A stretch of 35,831 nucleotides of DNA from Cyclobacteriaceae bacterium (GCA_947458585.1 CANGYY010000024.1:1-35831), one strand, 5' to 3'. Counted from the stretch's first letter, positions 1 to 9,068 are shown. A program made the numbers and translations. The notes: generated by a model not told the origin, from the sequence alone.

Positions 1-1013
1 ACTTCTATTGAGTATTCTTCAAGCAATAATTCTCTGTTCCTACTTAAATCCACCTTCTGAGTATATTTGAAATTCTCAAGTTCGTAAATATCGAATACTA
101 TATACCCTCTTCGCTTTAAAGATTGATATGCAGGCGATTGGGGATTAAAAAAAACTGGTTTCCCTAATGATAACAACTGAATTGTAACTCCCATCGCTTC
201 CTGTCGATTGTGATTGAAAACTGCGAAGTCAATACAATCTAAAATCTTTAAATATTCATTTAATGGCAAGAACTTTGTTACCGCACGAAACTTTGTACCA
301 AACATCTTTTCACCTATTTTGATAACACTCTCTTTGTAAGAATCATAAATTCCATAGGAAAGAATAGAGGTAATCATTTCTGGATGCAGACTCGACTTTT
401 GGAGAATTTCCAAAGCTTTAATATGATTATTACTAGGATCTGTTGAATTCCCCAAAAGAATATTTTTATATCTGAAACCTTTGTTGTATAAAAAATCTCT
501 ATCATCTTTTATATTACTAAAGGTATTTGAGAGATAACAAGGAGAATATTTAAAACCCGCATCAATACCAAGTATTCTATTAACTATATCTGAATCCTCC
601 TTTATATGGGTTGAATGAGTTCTTATTAATCTCTTATACAATAAATCTAAATATTCGCTAATATTCTTTGATTTATTGGATACCGGAATATCAACACCAC
701 CGTGTACCACCCAAATTACTTCCTTTATTTTTTGTGGTATAAATAGAAAGAAAATAGATGCCGGTGCTGCGTGTGATATTATTACATTAGACTTGCATAT
801 TTCCCTTAAAAAGGTATAAAGATTAGATAAAAAATAAAACCTGTTAGGCACATTTATCCTAGAAATAAATGATGATTCAAAACTTTTTCCATTTTTTTTT
901 CCTATTACCAAAAACCTATGATTTTCCAGACTCAAATCGTTTATTAAGTATTTCATTAATGGTATTGTGAATTTATCATCTTCAACCATTACATGAAGAA
1001 TCCTATTTTTCAT
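1..1013 (-). CDS. WecF/RffT-like 4-amino-fucosyltransferase (GT56), 3' partial
   Basis: The frame opens with ATG at 1013 (MKNRILHVMVEDDKF) and runs unbroken for 337 codons to the window edge, so the C-terminus is missing; E. coli WecF is about 359 residues. The blocks LLGNSTDPSNNHIKAL and AVFNHNRQEAMG match the conserved blocks of the TDP-Fuc4NAc:lipid II Fuc4NAc transferase family (GT56), whose members add 4-acetamido-4,6-dideoxygalactose to a lipid-linked intermediate at the inner membrane in enterobacterial common antigen synthesis. The start overlaps the end of the WecE gene by 11 nt, so the two are translationally coupled, and WecE makes the dTDP-Fuc4N donor precursor. The fit of neighbour and family is strong. 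The acceptor and the exact N-acyl group are unknown here. Confidence 0.8.
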   Translation of the reverse strand, partial: MKNRILHVMVEDDKFTIPLMKYLINDLSLENHRFLVIGKKNGKSFESSFISRINVPNRFYFLSNLYTFLREICKSNVIISHAAPASIFFLFIPQKIKEVIWVVHGGVDIPVSNKSKNISEYLDLLYKRLIRTHSTHIKEDSDIVNRILGIDAGFKYSPCYLSNTFSNIKDDRDFLYNKGFRYKNILLGNSTDPSNNHIKALEILQKSSLHPEMITSILSYGIYDSYKESVIKIGEKMFGTKFRAVTKFLPLNEYLKILDCIDFAVFNHNRQEAMGVTIQLLSLGKPVFFNPQSPAYQSLKRRGYIVFDIYELENFKYTQKVDLSRNRELLLEEYSIE

Positions 1014-2139
1014 TCAAAAGAACTTGGATTATCTTATTTTGATCTTGGGATGGCAACTCAAAATACATTGGCAGCCTCAGTAAACAATCACTATATCTAT
1101 CCGATTCTCTCAAAATTCTTCCTTCGTGCTTATCACAATAATAAGCACTTTGATGCAAGCTTAAATAGTGAAATACCGCAGATATTCCGTTTGCTCTAAA
1201 TTTTTCGATCATTCTACCTCTTTGCTCAAAGTTCTGACACGTTACATAAAACATGTGAGCATTATTAGAAGCAAAAACAGGAATGCTCGGCAGCATTACA
1301 TCATTCTTCCTGGCCCAATCTGCCAATCCATCTAAATATTTATTCCAAATTTCTTTTCTTTTGTTTTGTATAATTTCAATATTTTCAAGTTGCGCATAAA
1401 GAAAGGCTGAAATTATTTCTGACGGCAAAAAGGATGACCCAACATCGACCCAACCATACTTATCAACCTCCCCTCTAAAAAACGAAGATCGATTGGTGCC
1501 CTTCTCCCATATAATCTCTGCTCTTTTTGCAAACTGGTTATCATTTATAACAAGCATACCCCCTTCTCCCGATATTATATTTTTTGTTTCATGAAACGAA
1601 AAAGCTGCTAAATGACCTATACTCCCAAGTGGTTTTCTTATTCCATCCTTGCCGGTAAAATAGCTATCTATTGCTTGGGCAGCATCTTCTATCACGAATA
1701 ATTTGTGCCTATTGGCAATTTCCATAATCGCGTCCATATCACATGCTACCCCAGCATAGTGAACTGGTATAATTGCCTTAGTTTTAGATGTAATCAAACC
1801 TTCTATTGAAGCTTCATCTATTCCAGGATGATCCTTTCGACTATCAGCAAATACGAGTTTCGCCCCTCTTAAAACGAATGCATTAGCTGTACTCACAAAG
1901 GTATAAGAAGGCAAAATCACTTCATCTCCTTGTTGAATATCAATTAGAATTGCTGCCATTTCGAGAGCATCTGTGCACGATGTTGTAAGTAAACATTTAC
2001 CAAATCCGTAAGTTTGTTCAAACCACTTCTGGCATTTTTGGGTGTAAATACCATTTCCTGATAGTTTACCCGTATGTACTGCATCATAGATATAATGAAC
2101 TTCCTTTCCTGTAAGATAAGGTTTATTAAATGGTATCAT
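1003..2139 (-). CDS. wecE: dTDP-4-amino-4,6-dideoxygalactose transaminase WecE
   Basis: A 378-residue PLP aminotransferase of the DegT/DnrJ/EryC1 family, almost the length of E. coli WecE (376). The N-terminus MIPFNKPYLTG, the block GDEVILPSYTFVSTANAFVL, PVHYAGVAC (126-134) and SFHETKN with the PLP lysine at about 186 follow WecE closely, including the WecE-type EKGTNRSSFFRGEVDKY stretch. It would transfer an amino group from glutamate to dTDP-4-keto-6-deoxy-glucose, giving dTDP-Fuc4N. Its ATG at 2139 overlaps the TAA of the upstream formyltransferase by one base (TAATG), and its end overlaps the GT56 start. Both suggest a single translationally coupled block. rmlA/rmlB for dTDP-4-keto-6-deoxyglucose are not in the window. 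Confidence 0.9.
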   Translation of the reverse strand: MIPFNKPYLTGKEVHYIYDAVHTGKLSGNGIYTQKCQKWFEQTYGFGKCLLTTSCTDALEMAAILIDIQQGDEVILPSYTFVSTANAFVLRGAKLVFADSRKDHPGIDEASIEGLITSKTKAIIPVHYAGVACDMDAIMEIANRHKLFVIEDAAQAIDSYFTGKDGIRKPLGSIGHLAAFSFHETKNIISGEGGMLVINDNQFAKRAEIIWEKGTNRSSFFRGEVDKYGWVDVGSSFLPSEIISAFLYAQLENIEIIQNKRKEIWNKYLDGLADWARKNDVMLPSIPVFASNNAHMFYVTCQNFEQRGRMIEKFRANGISAVFHYLSLHQSAYYCDKHEGRILRESDRYSDCLLRLPMYFELPSQDQNKIIQVLLNEK

Positions 2140-2807
2140 TATAATTCATTAAATATTTTAAAACTAAATTCAATACTTGTAAAAGGTAAAGATGGGGAAA
2201 AATAAACGTTTTTTTGATTTATCATAGCCGTTTGTATTATTTCCTTGTTTTGGTTTAATTTTTTAATTATACCTGATAATAAAAGTAGACAAGACAACTT
2301 AAAAACAGTATCTACAATTAAATCAAAGCTTTCAATATCCCAATCGCCAATAGCAAAAGCACCTTGATAAAGTATTTTACCTGCATCTACCATTTCAGCC
2401 ACATCATGGCAAGTCCCTCCGACAAATTGGACGTTTTGAACCTTTGCTTCTTCCAAGGTTTTCATTCCAATAAGTCCAGAAAATGCAGGCAATAAGGAAT
2501 AATGTAGATTGATAAATTTACCTTCAAATTCATTTAAAGTTTCTATATCAATAATTTTATGAAAGTTTGTTACAATTAGATCAGGACTAAACCTTCTTAA
2601 TTCTGATTTTAGTTCTAAAGTGTTATCCTTAATATACTTAACTTTCACAAATTCAATTCCTTCTTCTTTTAAAAAATACTGAAATGGAATATCTCTATCC
2701 GCAATAACACCAGAAATTCTACAATTTAAATTTAATGCTTTGATTGAGTATTGGACGAACTTTAAATTTGCACCACCACCTGATACTAAAAAAACAATAT
2801 TTTTCAT
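2139..2807 (-). CDS. PurN-like formyltransferase, candidate amino-sugar N-formyltransferase
   Basis: A 222-residue protein with the formyl_trans_N fold. It has a PurN-like SGGGANLK loop (9-16), the catalytic block INLHYSLLP (99-107; N100 and H102 aligned with PurN N106/H108) and a matching Asp at 141 in AEMVDAGKI (PurN D144). PurN makes formylglycinamide ribotide from 10-formyl-THF, but a purine role is unlikely inside a sugar operon. The ATG directly abuts the TAA of the ATP-grasp gene, and the stop overlaps wecE by one base. I infer that it N-formylates the 4-amino sugar made by WecE, replacing the WecD acetyltransferase of the enterobacterial pathway, for which I see no homologue. The C-terminal 60 residues do not match the sugar-formyltransferase tails I know. 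Confidence 0.65.
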   Translation of the reverse strand: MKNIVFLVSGGGANLKFVQYSIKALNLNCRISGVIADRDIPFQYFLKEEGIEFVKVKYIKDNTLELKSELRRFSPDLIVTNFHKIIDIETLNEFEGKFINLHYSLLPAFSGLIGMKTLEEAKVQNVQFVGGTCHDVAEMVDAGKILYQGAFAIGDWDIESFDLIVDTVFKLSCLLLLSGIIKKLNQNKEIIQTAMINQKNVYFSPSLPFTSIEFSFKIFNEL

Positions 2808-3983
2808 TTAATTTGTTTTAATGATAAGAACTTTTGAAGGATCATTAATTGGATTTGCCAAATTAGACGAATAAACCATAATACCACTTCGTTTATCAGC
2901 CCCATCAACTAAGGAATCAATTATATCACCAACCTTACATAATGACTCGCAATATAAAATATCAGGAAAATCGATAAAATTATTTTTTATGCTCATTACT
3001 TTCCCAGGATTAGCTACAATATAATAAACTCCCGAAAATGGCTTCTTAGGATTTCCTTTACAATTATTATAATCAAATTGATTTAAGGCAACATCTATAG
3101 TAGCCTTTAAAAAATCAAATCCAGTAGACAATTGAACCATGTGACTCCCAATCAACTCTCCACCCATTCTTCCAGCACTTTCAACCACTCTAATCTCGCC
3201 ATTATTTAAGAGATATACTTCAGTATGACTTGCTCCGTTCTCAATATTTAAAGCATTAAGGACATCGATTGTTACTTTGTATATTTTATCAGCAATTTCT
3301 TTATTAACATTAGCAGGTTGATGATGAGCCATTTCAACAAAAAAGGGCTCACGAGTTGTTACTTTATCTGTTATTGCAAGTGGATAATGTTTGCCATTGA
3401 ATGAAATAAACTCAACCGAAAACTCCCTATCACTTTGAATAAATTCTTCGATAATAACACGTTTATTGATAGAATTGGCCAAAGCTTTAAGTATTGCCTT
3501 GTTAGCTTCATCTATAGAATAAACTTTTGTAACTCCTCGCGATCCAGATCTATCAGTTGGCTTGACGATTAAAGGAAATTCAAACCCTTCATGGTTTTTA
3601 AAATTATCTATATCATAAAAACTAAACCTTGGGCAAGGGATATTTTTAGATGATAAAGCTTTCCTCATTTCATATTTATCTGTAGAAATTAATGTTGCCT
3701 CCAATGAATTCCCTTTCAGCTTTAAAGCATTTGCAATATAATTTACTGTTGGCATTGCAATATCTGTTCCAACTGTTGTAATACCATGTATGCCAATTTC
3801 TATACATTTCTGCAGAATTGCCTCTTTATCTAAAATAGATATAGGGTAAAAATTAGATGCTAATTCTTTGCCGACTGCCCCATCCTCCCATGCAAAAACA
3901 TGAGTTTCCAAGCCCATTTCATTTCCTTTTTTAATCAATGGTACTTGCAAATAACTAGCACCTAATATTGCCAATTTCATCAT
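2808..3983 (-). CDS. ATP-grasp carboxylate-amine ligase family protein
   Basis: A 391-residue ATP-grasp protein. An N-terminal Rossmann-like domain (LAILGASYLQVPLIKKG) precedes the ATP-grasp fold, with LIVKPTDRSGSRGV at 138-151 (nucleotide lysine K141 and a glycine-rich loop), the hinge IIEEFI at 177-182, and metal-ligand acidic residues at E255 (HTEVYLL) and E269 (VVESAGRMGGE). The family joins a carboxylate to an amine or thiol through an acyl phosphate; relatives include PurK, PurT, BacD and carbamoyl-phosphate synthase domains. The stop codon abuts the start of the formyltransferase, so the products are probably made together. A reasonable inference is attachment of an amino acid or other acyl group to an amino sugar. 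PurT-like formate activation is a second option. The substrate cannot be read from sequence. Either of two adjacent ATG codons may be the start. Confidence 0.7.
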   Translation of the reverse strand: MMKLAILGASYLQVPLIKKGNEMGLETHVFAWEDGAVGKELASNFYPISILDKEAILQKCIEIGIHGITTVGTDIAMPTVNYIANALKLKGNSLEATLISTDKYEMRKALSSKNIPCPRFSFYDIDNFKNHEGFEFPLIVKPTDRSGSRGVTKVYSIDEANKAILKALANSINKRVIIEEFIQSDREFSVEFISFNGKHYPLAITDKVTTREPFFVEMAHHQPANVNKEIADKIYKVTIDVLNALNIENGASHTEVYLLNNGEIRVVESAGRMGGELIGSHMVQLSTGFDFLKATIDVALNQFDYNNCKGNPKKPFSGVYYIVANPGKVMSIKNNFIDFPDILYCESLCKVGDIIDSLVDGADKRSGIMVYSSNLANPINDPSKVLIIKTN

Positions 3984-4005
3984 AATAAAAATTACAATTT
4001 TTTAT

Positions 4006-4692
4006 TTATTTTATTGCTTTTGCGGTGACAACATACATCCATGTCCAACCAAAACTTTTGTCAAATTTATTAAACCACAATCCAAATCGATTTACAAAAT
4101 AAACATATGCATCAAATAAGCCGATTTTTTTTACTAGACCTCTATTAATTCTTCCTGATAAAACATACAAGTGAAGTTGAAGAAAAGTAACAAAGAAACC
4201 AGACAGAGGTTTGATTTCGATAATCTCGAAACCAGCTTTTTTAAATAAGTACTCTAACCCATAATTCGTATATCTGAAGAAATCTCTAGGTTCTTCATGT
4301 ATATGCCAGATAAAAGGAACAGAATATATTGCAACTCCACCAGGTTTTAATATTCTATAACATTCTCTAAGTGCCAGTTCAGGTTCCTCCAAATGCTCCA
4401 AAACTGCTGTGCAAAGTGCAGAGTCAAAATAATCATTTTCGGACGGAATATTGTAAGCCGTTCCAACTAAATCAAATTTTGATTTATCATGAATACTCAA
4501 TTCATGATCTACCCCAATATGCACATCAACAAAAGATTGAAGTGGACGAAAGTATGGTTTATTTCCACATCCAATATCAATTAACCTACCCTTAAAATAT
4601 TTATTCGCCTGATTAAAAAGATGCCGTTCTAGCAATTCAAAAATCATGTGATTAAATTTTCTCTCATTATCAACTTTCTTTTTGTAATTCAT
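4006..4692 (-). CDS. Class I SAM-dependent methyltransferase
   Basis: A 228-residue Methyltransf_11-type protein. Motif I RLIDIGCGNKPY (about 36-47) binds SAM, an acidic GVDHE follows at the end of the second strand, and FDSALCTAVLEHLEEPELAL is the usual post-motif region, followed by RILKPGGVAIYSVP (motif III). The family methylates small molecules, and in polysaccharide loci commonly a sugar hydroxyl or a lipid-linked saccharide. It sits 11 bp downstream of the flippase gene and 22 bp upstream of the ATP-grasp gene, within the same minus-strand operon. Residues 150-200 are hydrophobic and aromatic (FFVTFLQLHLYVL), which may give membrane association. The acceptor is unknown. A partly similar group of proteins is annotated only as hypothetical methyltransferases. 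Confidence 0.75.
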   Translation of the reverse strand: MNYKKKVDNERKFNHMIFELLERHLFNQANKYFKGRLIDIGCGNKPYFRPLQSFVDVHIGVDHELSIHDKSKFDLVGTAYNIPSENDYFDSALCTAVLEHLEEPELALRECYRILKPGGVAIYSVPFIWHIHEEPRDFFRYTNYGLEYLFKKAGFEIIEIKPLSGFFVTFLQLHLYVLSGRINRGLVKKIGLFDAYVYFVNRFGLWFNKFDKSFGWTWMYVVTAKAIK

Positions 4693-4703
4693 AATACGGG
4701 TTG

Positions 4704-6167
4704 TTAAAGATTTTGTGAAAATCCTTTTAATTTAAGAATTCTCATTGTTGAGTTAAATATTGAAATCAATTCTTTGTCACGATATAACTTTAAATAAATT
4801 AAAATCATAATAAGAAAAGATGAAAATAAAGTTAATAAAATAGTAAAGGGTGAAAAATCTTTTAAGATTAAGCGAATAAAACTCAAAATAGTAATTTCGA
4901 TTACTATAATAAATATTTTTGCTTTTAATTCTTTAAAGTGATTATAAATCGAATAATCGTAAATTTTTTTAAAAACAAAAATTGTATGCACGTATCCAAT
5001 TAAACTAGAAACGACTAATGAAACTAAAAAAATATTTTCACCAAAAATAAATGCAAATATTAATGTCCCTAAAACATATATAGAATAGTAGAACTGTAGT
5101 TTAAGATAAAGATCGGATCGACCATAAACACTTATTGCGTTAATCATAATAGAACAAAGGGGCATGGTAAACCCAACTAAAGTTAAGTATTTTAAAATTT
5201 TAGCAGAGTAAAGCCATTTTGCTCCTAACAGGAACTCAATTAGTGGTTCTGCAGTTGAAAATAAAAATGCTAAAGTTAATCCAACAATTAAAAATGTATA
5301 CTTCATTGTTTGGACAACAAGTCTCAAAAAAGCCTCTTTATCATCTTGTAAACTAGCTAAAACTGGGTAACTTGAACTTGTAATCACAGACTCAATGTTA
5401 TTAGTAACAAGATTTCTTAACATCTCTGATCTATTATAAAAACCTAGAAAATCAATAGAAATAATTCTACCGATCATCAAGGCAAAAACATCTTTGTAGA
5501 TCCAGCCTAACAAACCACTGGCCAAAAGGTTCTTCGCAAAATTCCAATGTTTGACAATAATGGATTTGGAAAAAATAAATTTAGGAGTCCAACTTGTTGC
5601 AATGACCAATAAAAATAATGTTATTAAATAATTTATCAATGTTTTGAATATTAAGCTCCATACACCCGCTCCATTCAAGGCTAAAGTTATTGCACATATT
5701 CCAGAAATTACGCTTGAAATTATTATGACATTATTAAGTGACTTAAATTTAAAATTCTTAGTGAGAATCGCTTTATATACAATAGAAAGTGAACTTAGTA
5801 TTACAGACAAACCAACTACCCTCAGTAATAGAGTTATTTTAGGCAAACTGAAGTATGATGAGATAATTGGGGCTATTATAAATAGTACAAAATAGGTACT
5901 AGACCCGATTATTATGTTCAAGAAAAAAATAGTAGAATAATCAATTTCGCCCACAAAACGGTCCCTCACTAATGATTGATTCAGACCTGAATTTATAATA
6001 ATTTGCGAAATCATAATGAAAACGGAAAGTATCGCGATCAATCCAAAATCTGAAGGCGATAATATTCTTGCCAAAACAACTCCAAAAAAAAACTCAAAAA
6101 TGAGTGTTGAAAATTGACCAACTAAACTCCATTTAATACCGCTTTTAAATTGATTTATTCTTGTCAA
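4704..6167 (-). CDS. Wzx-like polysaccharide flippase (MATE/PST superfamily)
   Basis: About 487 residues with roughly a dozen hydrophobic segments and the family-typical N-terminus SGIKWSLVGQFST followed by VVLARILSPSDFGLIA, the hallmark of PST/Wzx O-unit translocases. It would flip undecaprenyl-linked repeat units across the inner membrane. The open frame extends upstream to a TTG at 6209, which would overlap the epimerase gene by 32 nt. I chose the TTG at 6167, giving MTRINQFKSGIKW, because it begins just after the epimerase stop and matches the usual short N-terminus. No ATG is available before residue 60, so the start is uncertain. The very A/T-rich codon use matches the surrounding cluster. 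Confidence 0.8.
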   Translation of the reverse strand: MTRINQFKSGIKWSLVGQFSTLIFEFFFGVVLARILSPSDFGLIAILSVFIMISQIIINSGLNQSLVRDRFVGEIDYSTIFFLNIIIGSSTYFVLFIIAPIISSYFSLPKITLLLRVVGLSVILSSLSIVYKAILTKNFKFKSLNNVIIISSVISGICAITLALNGAGVWSLIFKTLINYLITLFLLVIATSWTPKFIFSKSIIVKHWNFAKNLLASGLLGWIYKDVFALMIGRIISIDFLGFYNRSEMLRNLVTNNIESVITSSSYPVLASLQDDKEAFLRLVVQTMKYTFLIVGLTLAFLFSTAEPLIEFLLGAKWLYSAKILKYLTLVGFTMPLCSIMINAISVYGRSDLYLKLQFYYSIYVLGTLIFAFIFGENIFLVSLVVSSLIGYVHTIFVFKKIYDYSIYNHFKELKAKIFIIVIEITILSFIRLILKDFSPFTILLTLFSSFLIMILIYLKLYRDKELISIFNSTMRILKLKGFSQNL

Positions 6168-6177
6168 AACTACTTGG

Positions 6178-7179
6178 TTATAATTTATTGATATACCAAT
6201 TATAGACAATCCCTAAACCATCTGTAAACTTGATGACGGGTGAATAATTAATACTATTTTGAATTTTATAGATACTAGCTTTTGAATGCTTTACGTCACC
6301 TGGCCTCTCTGATCCGTATGTTATCTTAATTTCTTTTTGACTCATCACACTGAGCATTTCTATTATTTCGTTTAAACTAATTTGATCTCCACAAGCAACG
6401 TTCATTACTTCATGGTTTTCAAATACTGGATTCAACATTGCTTTTATGTTTGCTTGTACAGCATTCTCTACAAATGTGAAATCTCTACTTGTATTGCCAT
6501 CGCCATTAATTATTAGCTCTGTATTTTCAATGAAATGTTTACAAAAGATTGGTATTACCGCCGCATAAGGATTATTTGGATTCTGTTTTGGTCCAAAAAC
6601 ATTGAAATACCTGAGGCCAATTGTGTTCAATCCATAAACTCTACTAAATACATCAGCATACAACTCATTCACTAATTTAGTTACAGCATAAGGAGATAAA
6701 GGCCTTCCTTCTTTTCCTTCAACCTTTGGCAAATCAGTACTATCACCGTATGTACTACTACTAGCGGCGTATACCATTTTTCTTAACCACTTTGATTCAC
6801 TTGCAGCAACCATGATGTTTAAAAATCCACCAACATTGACGTCATTAGATGTAATCGGGTCTGCAATACTTCTTGGGACTGATCCCAATGCAGCTTGGTG
6901 AGAAATGAAATCTATGCCATTTACAGCTCTTTTACAGGTTTCCAAATCACGAATATCTCCTTCAACAAATTCAAAATTTGGCAACTCAATAAAATCTTTA
7001 ATATTTTCGAAATACCCATTTGAAAGGTTATCCAATACTCTTACGTGTCCGGCATTATATTTAAGTAAATATTCAACCAAATTAGACCCAATAAAACCAG
7101 CACCCCCTGTAATTAAAAAAGAATAATTTGATAACTCTATATCATGGTAAGACTTATTATATAATTGGTTGTTGAACAT
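6178..7179 (-). CDS. tviC: UDP-N-acetylhexosamine 4-epimerase (WbpP/TviC type)
   Basis: A 333-residue extended SDR enzyme. GGAGFIG at 25-31 binds NAD; the active-site region SSSTYG (about 140-145) and YAVTK (Y164, K168) form the catalytic triad. HQAALGSVPRSIADPITSN and GLRYFNVFGPKQNPNNPYAAVIP are characteristic of WbpP/TviC-type epimerases for N-acetylated sugars rather than GalE. It interconverts UDP-GlcNAc/UDP-GalNAc or the corresponding uronic acids. The dehydrogenase gene ends 12 bp upstream. Together the pair would supply UDP-GalNAcA, by either order of reactions (WbpP then WbpO, or TviB then TviC). The family call is firm; preference between the neutral sugar and the uronate cannot be read. 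Confidence 0.87.
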   Translation of the reverse strand: MFNNQLYNKSYHDIELSNYSFLITGGAGFIGSNLVEYLLKYNAGHVRVLDNLSNGYFENIKDFIELPNFEFVEGDIRDLETCKRAVNGIDFISHQAALGSVPRSIADPITSNDVNVGGFLNIMVAASESKWLRKMVYAASSSTYGDSTDLPKVEGKEGRPLSPYAVTKLVNELYADVFSRVYGLNTIGLRYFNVFGPKQNPNNPYAAVIPIFCKHFIENTELIINGDGNTSRDFTFVENAVQANIKAMLNPVFENHEVMNVACGDQISLNEIIEMLSVMSQKEIKITYGSERPGDVKHSKASIYKIQNSINYSPVIKFTDGLGIVYNWYINKL

Positions 7180-7191
7180 ATATTTTATTGA

Positions 7192-8472
7192 TTATAATCT
7201 TGAATCAATTATCTCTTTTGGTAATATTCCCTTAACATCATAAACAATTCCATTTGGAGCGAATGACCTAACATCTAATGACAAAAACTCTTTATGGGCA
7301 ACAGCTAAAATCACTGCTGCAAATGGGCCATCCGGAAGTTTTTTAACAATTTCAATATCATATTCGTGCTTAACTTCTATTGGATCAACCCATGGATCAT
7401 AAACATCAACTTTTATATCAAAATTCACTAACTCTTTGTAAATATCAATTACTCGAGTATTACGCACATCAGGACAATCCTCTTTAAAAGTAAAACCTAG
7501 TAACAATACTTTAGAATCAATAACTTTCACCTCTTTTCGTAACATTAATTTAACTACTTCAGTAGCAACATGTTTGCCCATTGAATCATTAAGTCTTCTG
7601 CCAGCTAAAATTATTTCAGGGTGATATCCTACTTCCTGAGCTTTTTGTGCTAAATAATAAGGATCAACACCGATACAATGACCACCGACTAGACCGGGTT
7701 TGAATTTCAAAAAGTTCCATTTAGTACCTGCGGCTTCTAGTACATCATTTGTATCAATACCAATCAAATTAAATATTTTACTTAGTTCATTAACAAAGGC
7801 TATATTTATATCTCTTTGAGAATTTTCAATTACTTTAGACGCTTCGGCAACTTTAATGCTAGGTGCCTTATGCGTTCCTGCAGTTATAATTGATTTATAC
7901 AAGTTATCAACTACTGTGGCAATTTCAGGGGTAGATCCGCTGGTAACCTTTAGAATTTTAGTTACCGTATGTTCTTTATCTCCAGGATTAATACGCTCAG
8001 GTGAATAACCACAATAAAAGTCTACATTATGTTTTAAGCCACTCACGCGTTCAAGTACAGGCACCATCTCATCTTCAGTCACACCAGGATATACTGTTGA
8101 TTCATAGATGACAATATCATCTTTTTTAAGAAAAGCGGCAATTGTCTCGCTTGCCCTTATCATAGGAGTTAAAACTGGTCGATTATGTTTATCTGTTGGA
8201 GTTGGCACTGTAATAATGTAAATATTACAATCTTTTAGAAAATCCATATCTGTTGTGATGAATAATCCTAAATTTCTAGAATTATCAATATCCAATACAG
8301 AGTTTAACATTTGATTTTCTATCTCTAATGTTGAATCATGACCATCATTTAAATCCTTGACACGTTGATTATTTACATCAAAGCCAATCACTTTATACTT
8401 TTCAGCAAAAGCTACTGATAGAGGAAGTCCAACGTAACCTAATCCGATAATTGCTATTTTTATATTTTTCAT
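7192..8472 (-). CDS. tviB: UDP-N-acetyl-hexosamine 6-dehydrogenase (TviB/WbpO family)
   Basis: A 426-residue UDP-sugar dehydrogenase. It has the NAD-binding GLGYVGLP at 10-17, YESTVYPG (about 123-130), YSPERINPGDKEH (156-168), AAGTKWNFLKFKPG and the catalytic cysteine C266 in LVGGHCIGVDPYY. LGFTFKEDCPDVRNTRV in the C-terminal domain is also standard. These blocks match the TviB/WbpO group, which oxidises C6 of UDP-GlcNAc or UDP-GalNAc in two NAD-dependent steps. The gene starts 2 bp after the stop of the upstream transglutaminase-like gene and is followed by the epimerase, so UDP-GalNAcA is the likely joint product for the capsule or O-antigen. Confidence 0.88.
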   Translation of the reverse strand: MKNIKIAIIGLGYVGLPLSVAFAEKYKVIGFDVNNQRVKDLNDGHDSTLEIENQMLNSVLDIDNSRNLGLFITTDMDFLKDCNIYIITVPTPTDKHNRPVLTPMIRASETIAAFLKKDDIVIYESTVYPGVTEDEMVPVLERVSGLKHNVDFYCGYSPERINPGDKEHTVTKILKVTSGSTPEIATVVDNLYKSIITAGTHKAPSIKVAEASKVIENSQRDINIAFVNELSKIFNLIGIDTNDVLEAAGTKWNFLKFKPGLVGGHCIGVDPYYLAQKAQEVGYHPEIILAGRRLNDSMGKHVATEVVKLMLRKEVKVIDSKVLLLGFTFKEDCPDVRNTRVIDIYKELVNFDIKVDVYDPWVDPIEVKHEYDIEIVKKLPDGPFAAVILAVAHKEFLSLDVRSFAPNGIVYDVKGILPKEIIDSRL

Positions 8473-8474
8473 AA

Positions 8475-9068
8475 TTAGTAATTGAAATAATAAATGTCCG
8501 GTAAATAATTAGGGGCTAAAAATCTTCCATTTCGATTATTAACATAACGCAAGTAATGTACTCCGCTTTTTGGAAAGGACCAAGAAGTCTCTGTCTTTAA
8601 AAACTCATCCAATTTTTGCAACTTCAACATTTTTGTATTTGTATTCATGACATAATAGTTACTCCCCCATTTGAATTCAAATATTGAATGGGATTTTAAT
8701 TTTGATGAAAAGATTAAATCCAAAGGGCTATTTGTTGGCCCCCCGTAATAGAGATATATAGGTCTCAGAGAAATTTTATTTAAAATTAAAATTTTCTGCA
8801 AAATCAAAGATCTGTCATAACACTCACCTTTATAAAGTTTCTGTTTTAAAATAAATTCTAAATCATTTACAAAACCATGTTTACACATCTCCTGAACTCT
8901 ATTCTGCACACGAATTAAATCATTTGTATTATTTATATAAATATTCCCATACACATCTTCTAATAATTTAATTTCCATTTGATTAGGACTTAATTGATTC
9001 CTATTGATTTGCAACAAAATATTAGTTCCCACAAATACCATTATTGACAGAATTAAAATATAATTCAA
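8475..9068 (-). CDS. Membrane-anchored transglutaminase-like protein of unknown role
   Basis: 197 residues. An N-terminal hydrophobic segment (1-20) is followed by a small domain carrying KGECYDRSLILQ (C83), then SHSIFEFKWGSNYYVMNTN (H127 and, 15 residues on, N142). This Cys...His...Asp/Asn spacing, with RS after the Cys, resembles the transglutaminase-like papain fold, including the Transglut_core3 group that contains lasso-peptide B2 proteases. The third residue here is Asn, not the usual Asp. It is the first gene of the AT-rich sugar block and lies 2 bp before the dehydrogenase. The frame starts with TTG at 9068; an ATG at 9041 is an alternative and would shorten the membrane segment. I cannot assign a reaction. 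Processing or cross-linking of an envelope protein is a guess. Confidence 0.55.
   Translation of the reverse strand: MNYILILSIMVFVGTNILLQINRNQLSPNQMEIKLLEDVYGNIYINNTNDLIRVQNRVQEMCKHGFVNDLEFILKQKLYKGECYDRSLILQKILILNKISLRPIYLYYGGPTNSPLDLIFSSKLKSHSIFEFKWGSNYYVMNTNTKMLKLQKLDEFLKTETSWSFPKSGVHYLRYVNNRNGRFLAPNYLPDIYYFNY

Noticed and set aside
2139-2807. True purine-pathway purN
   Set aside because: The catalytic residues fit PurN, but the gene is coupled to wecE and an ATP-grasp gene inside a surface-sugar operon, and no other purine gene is near.
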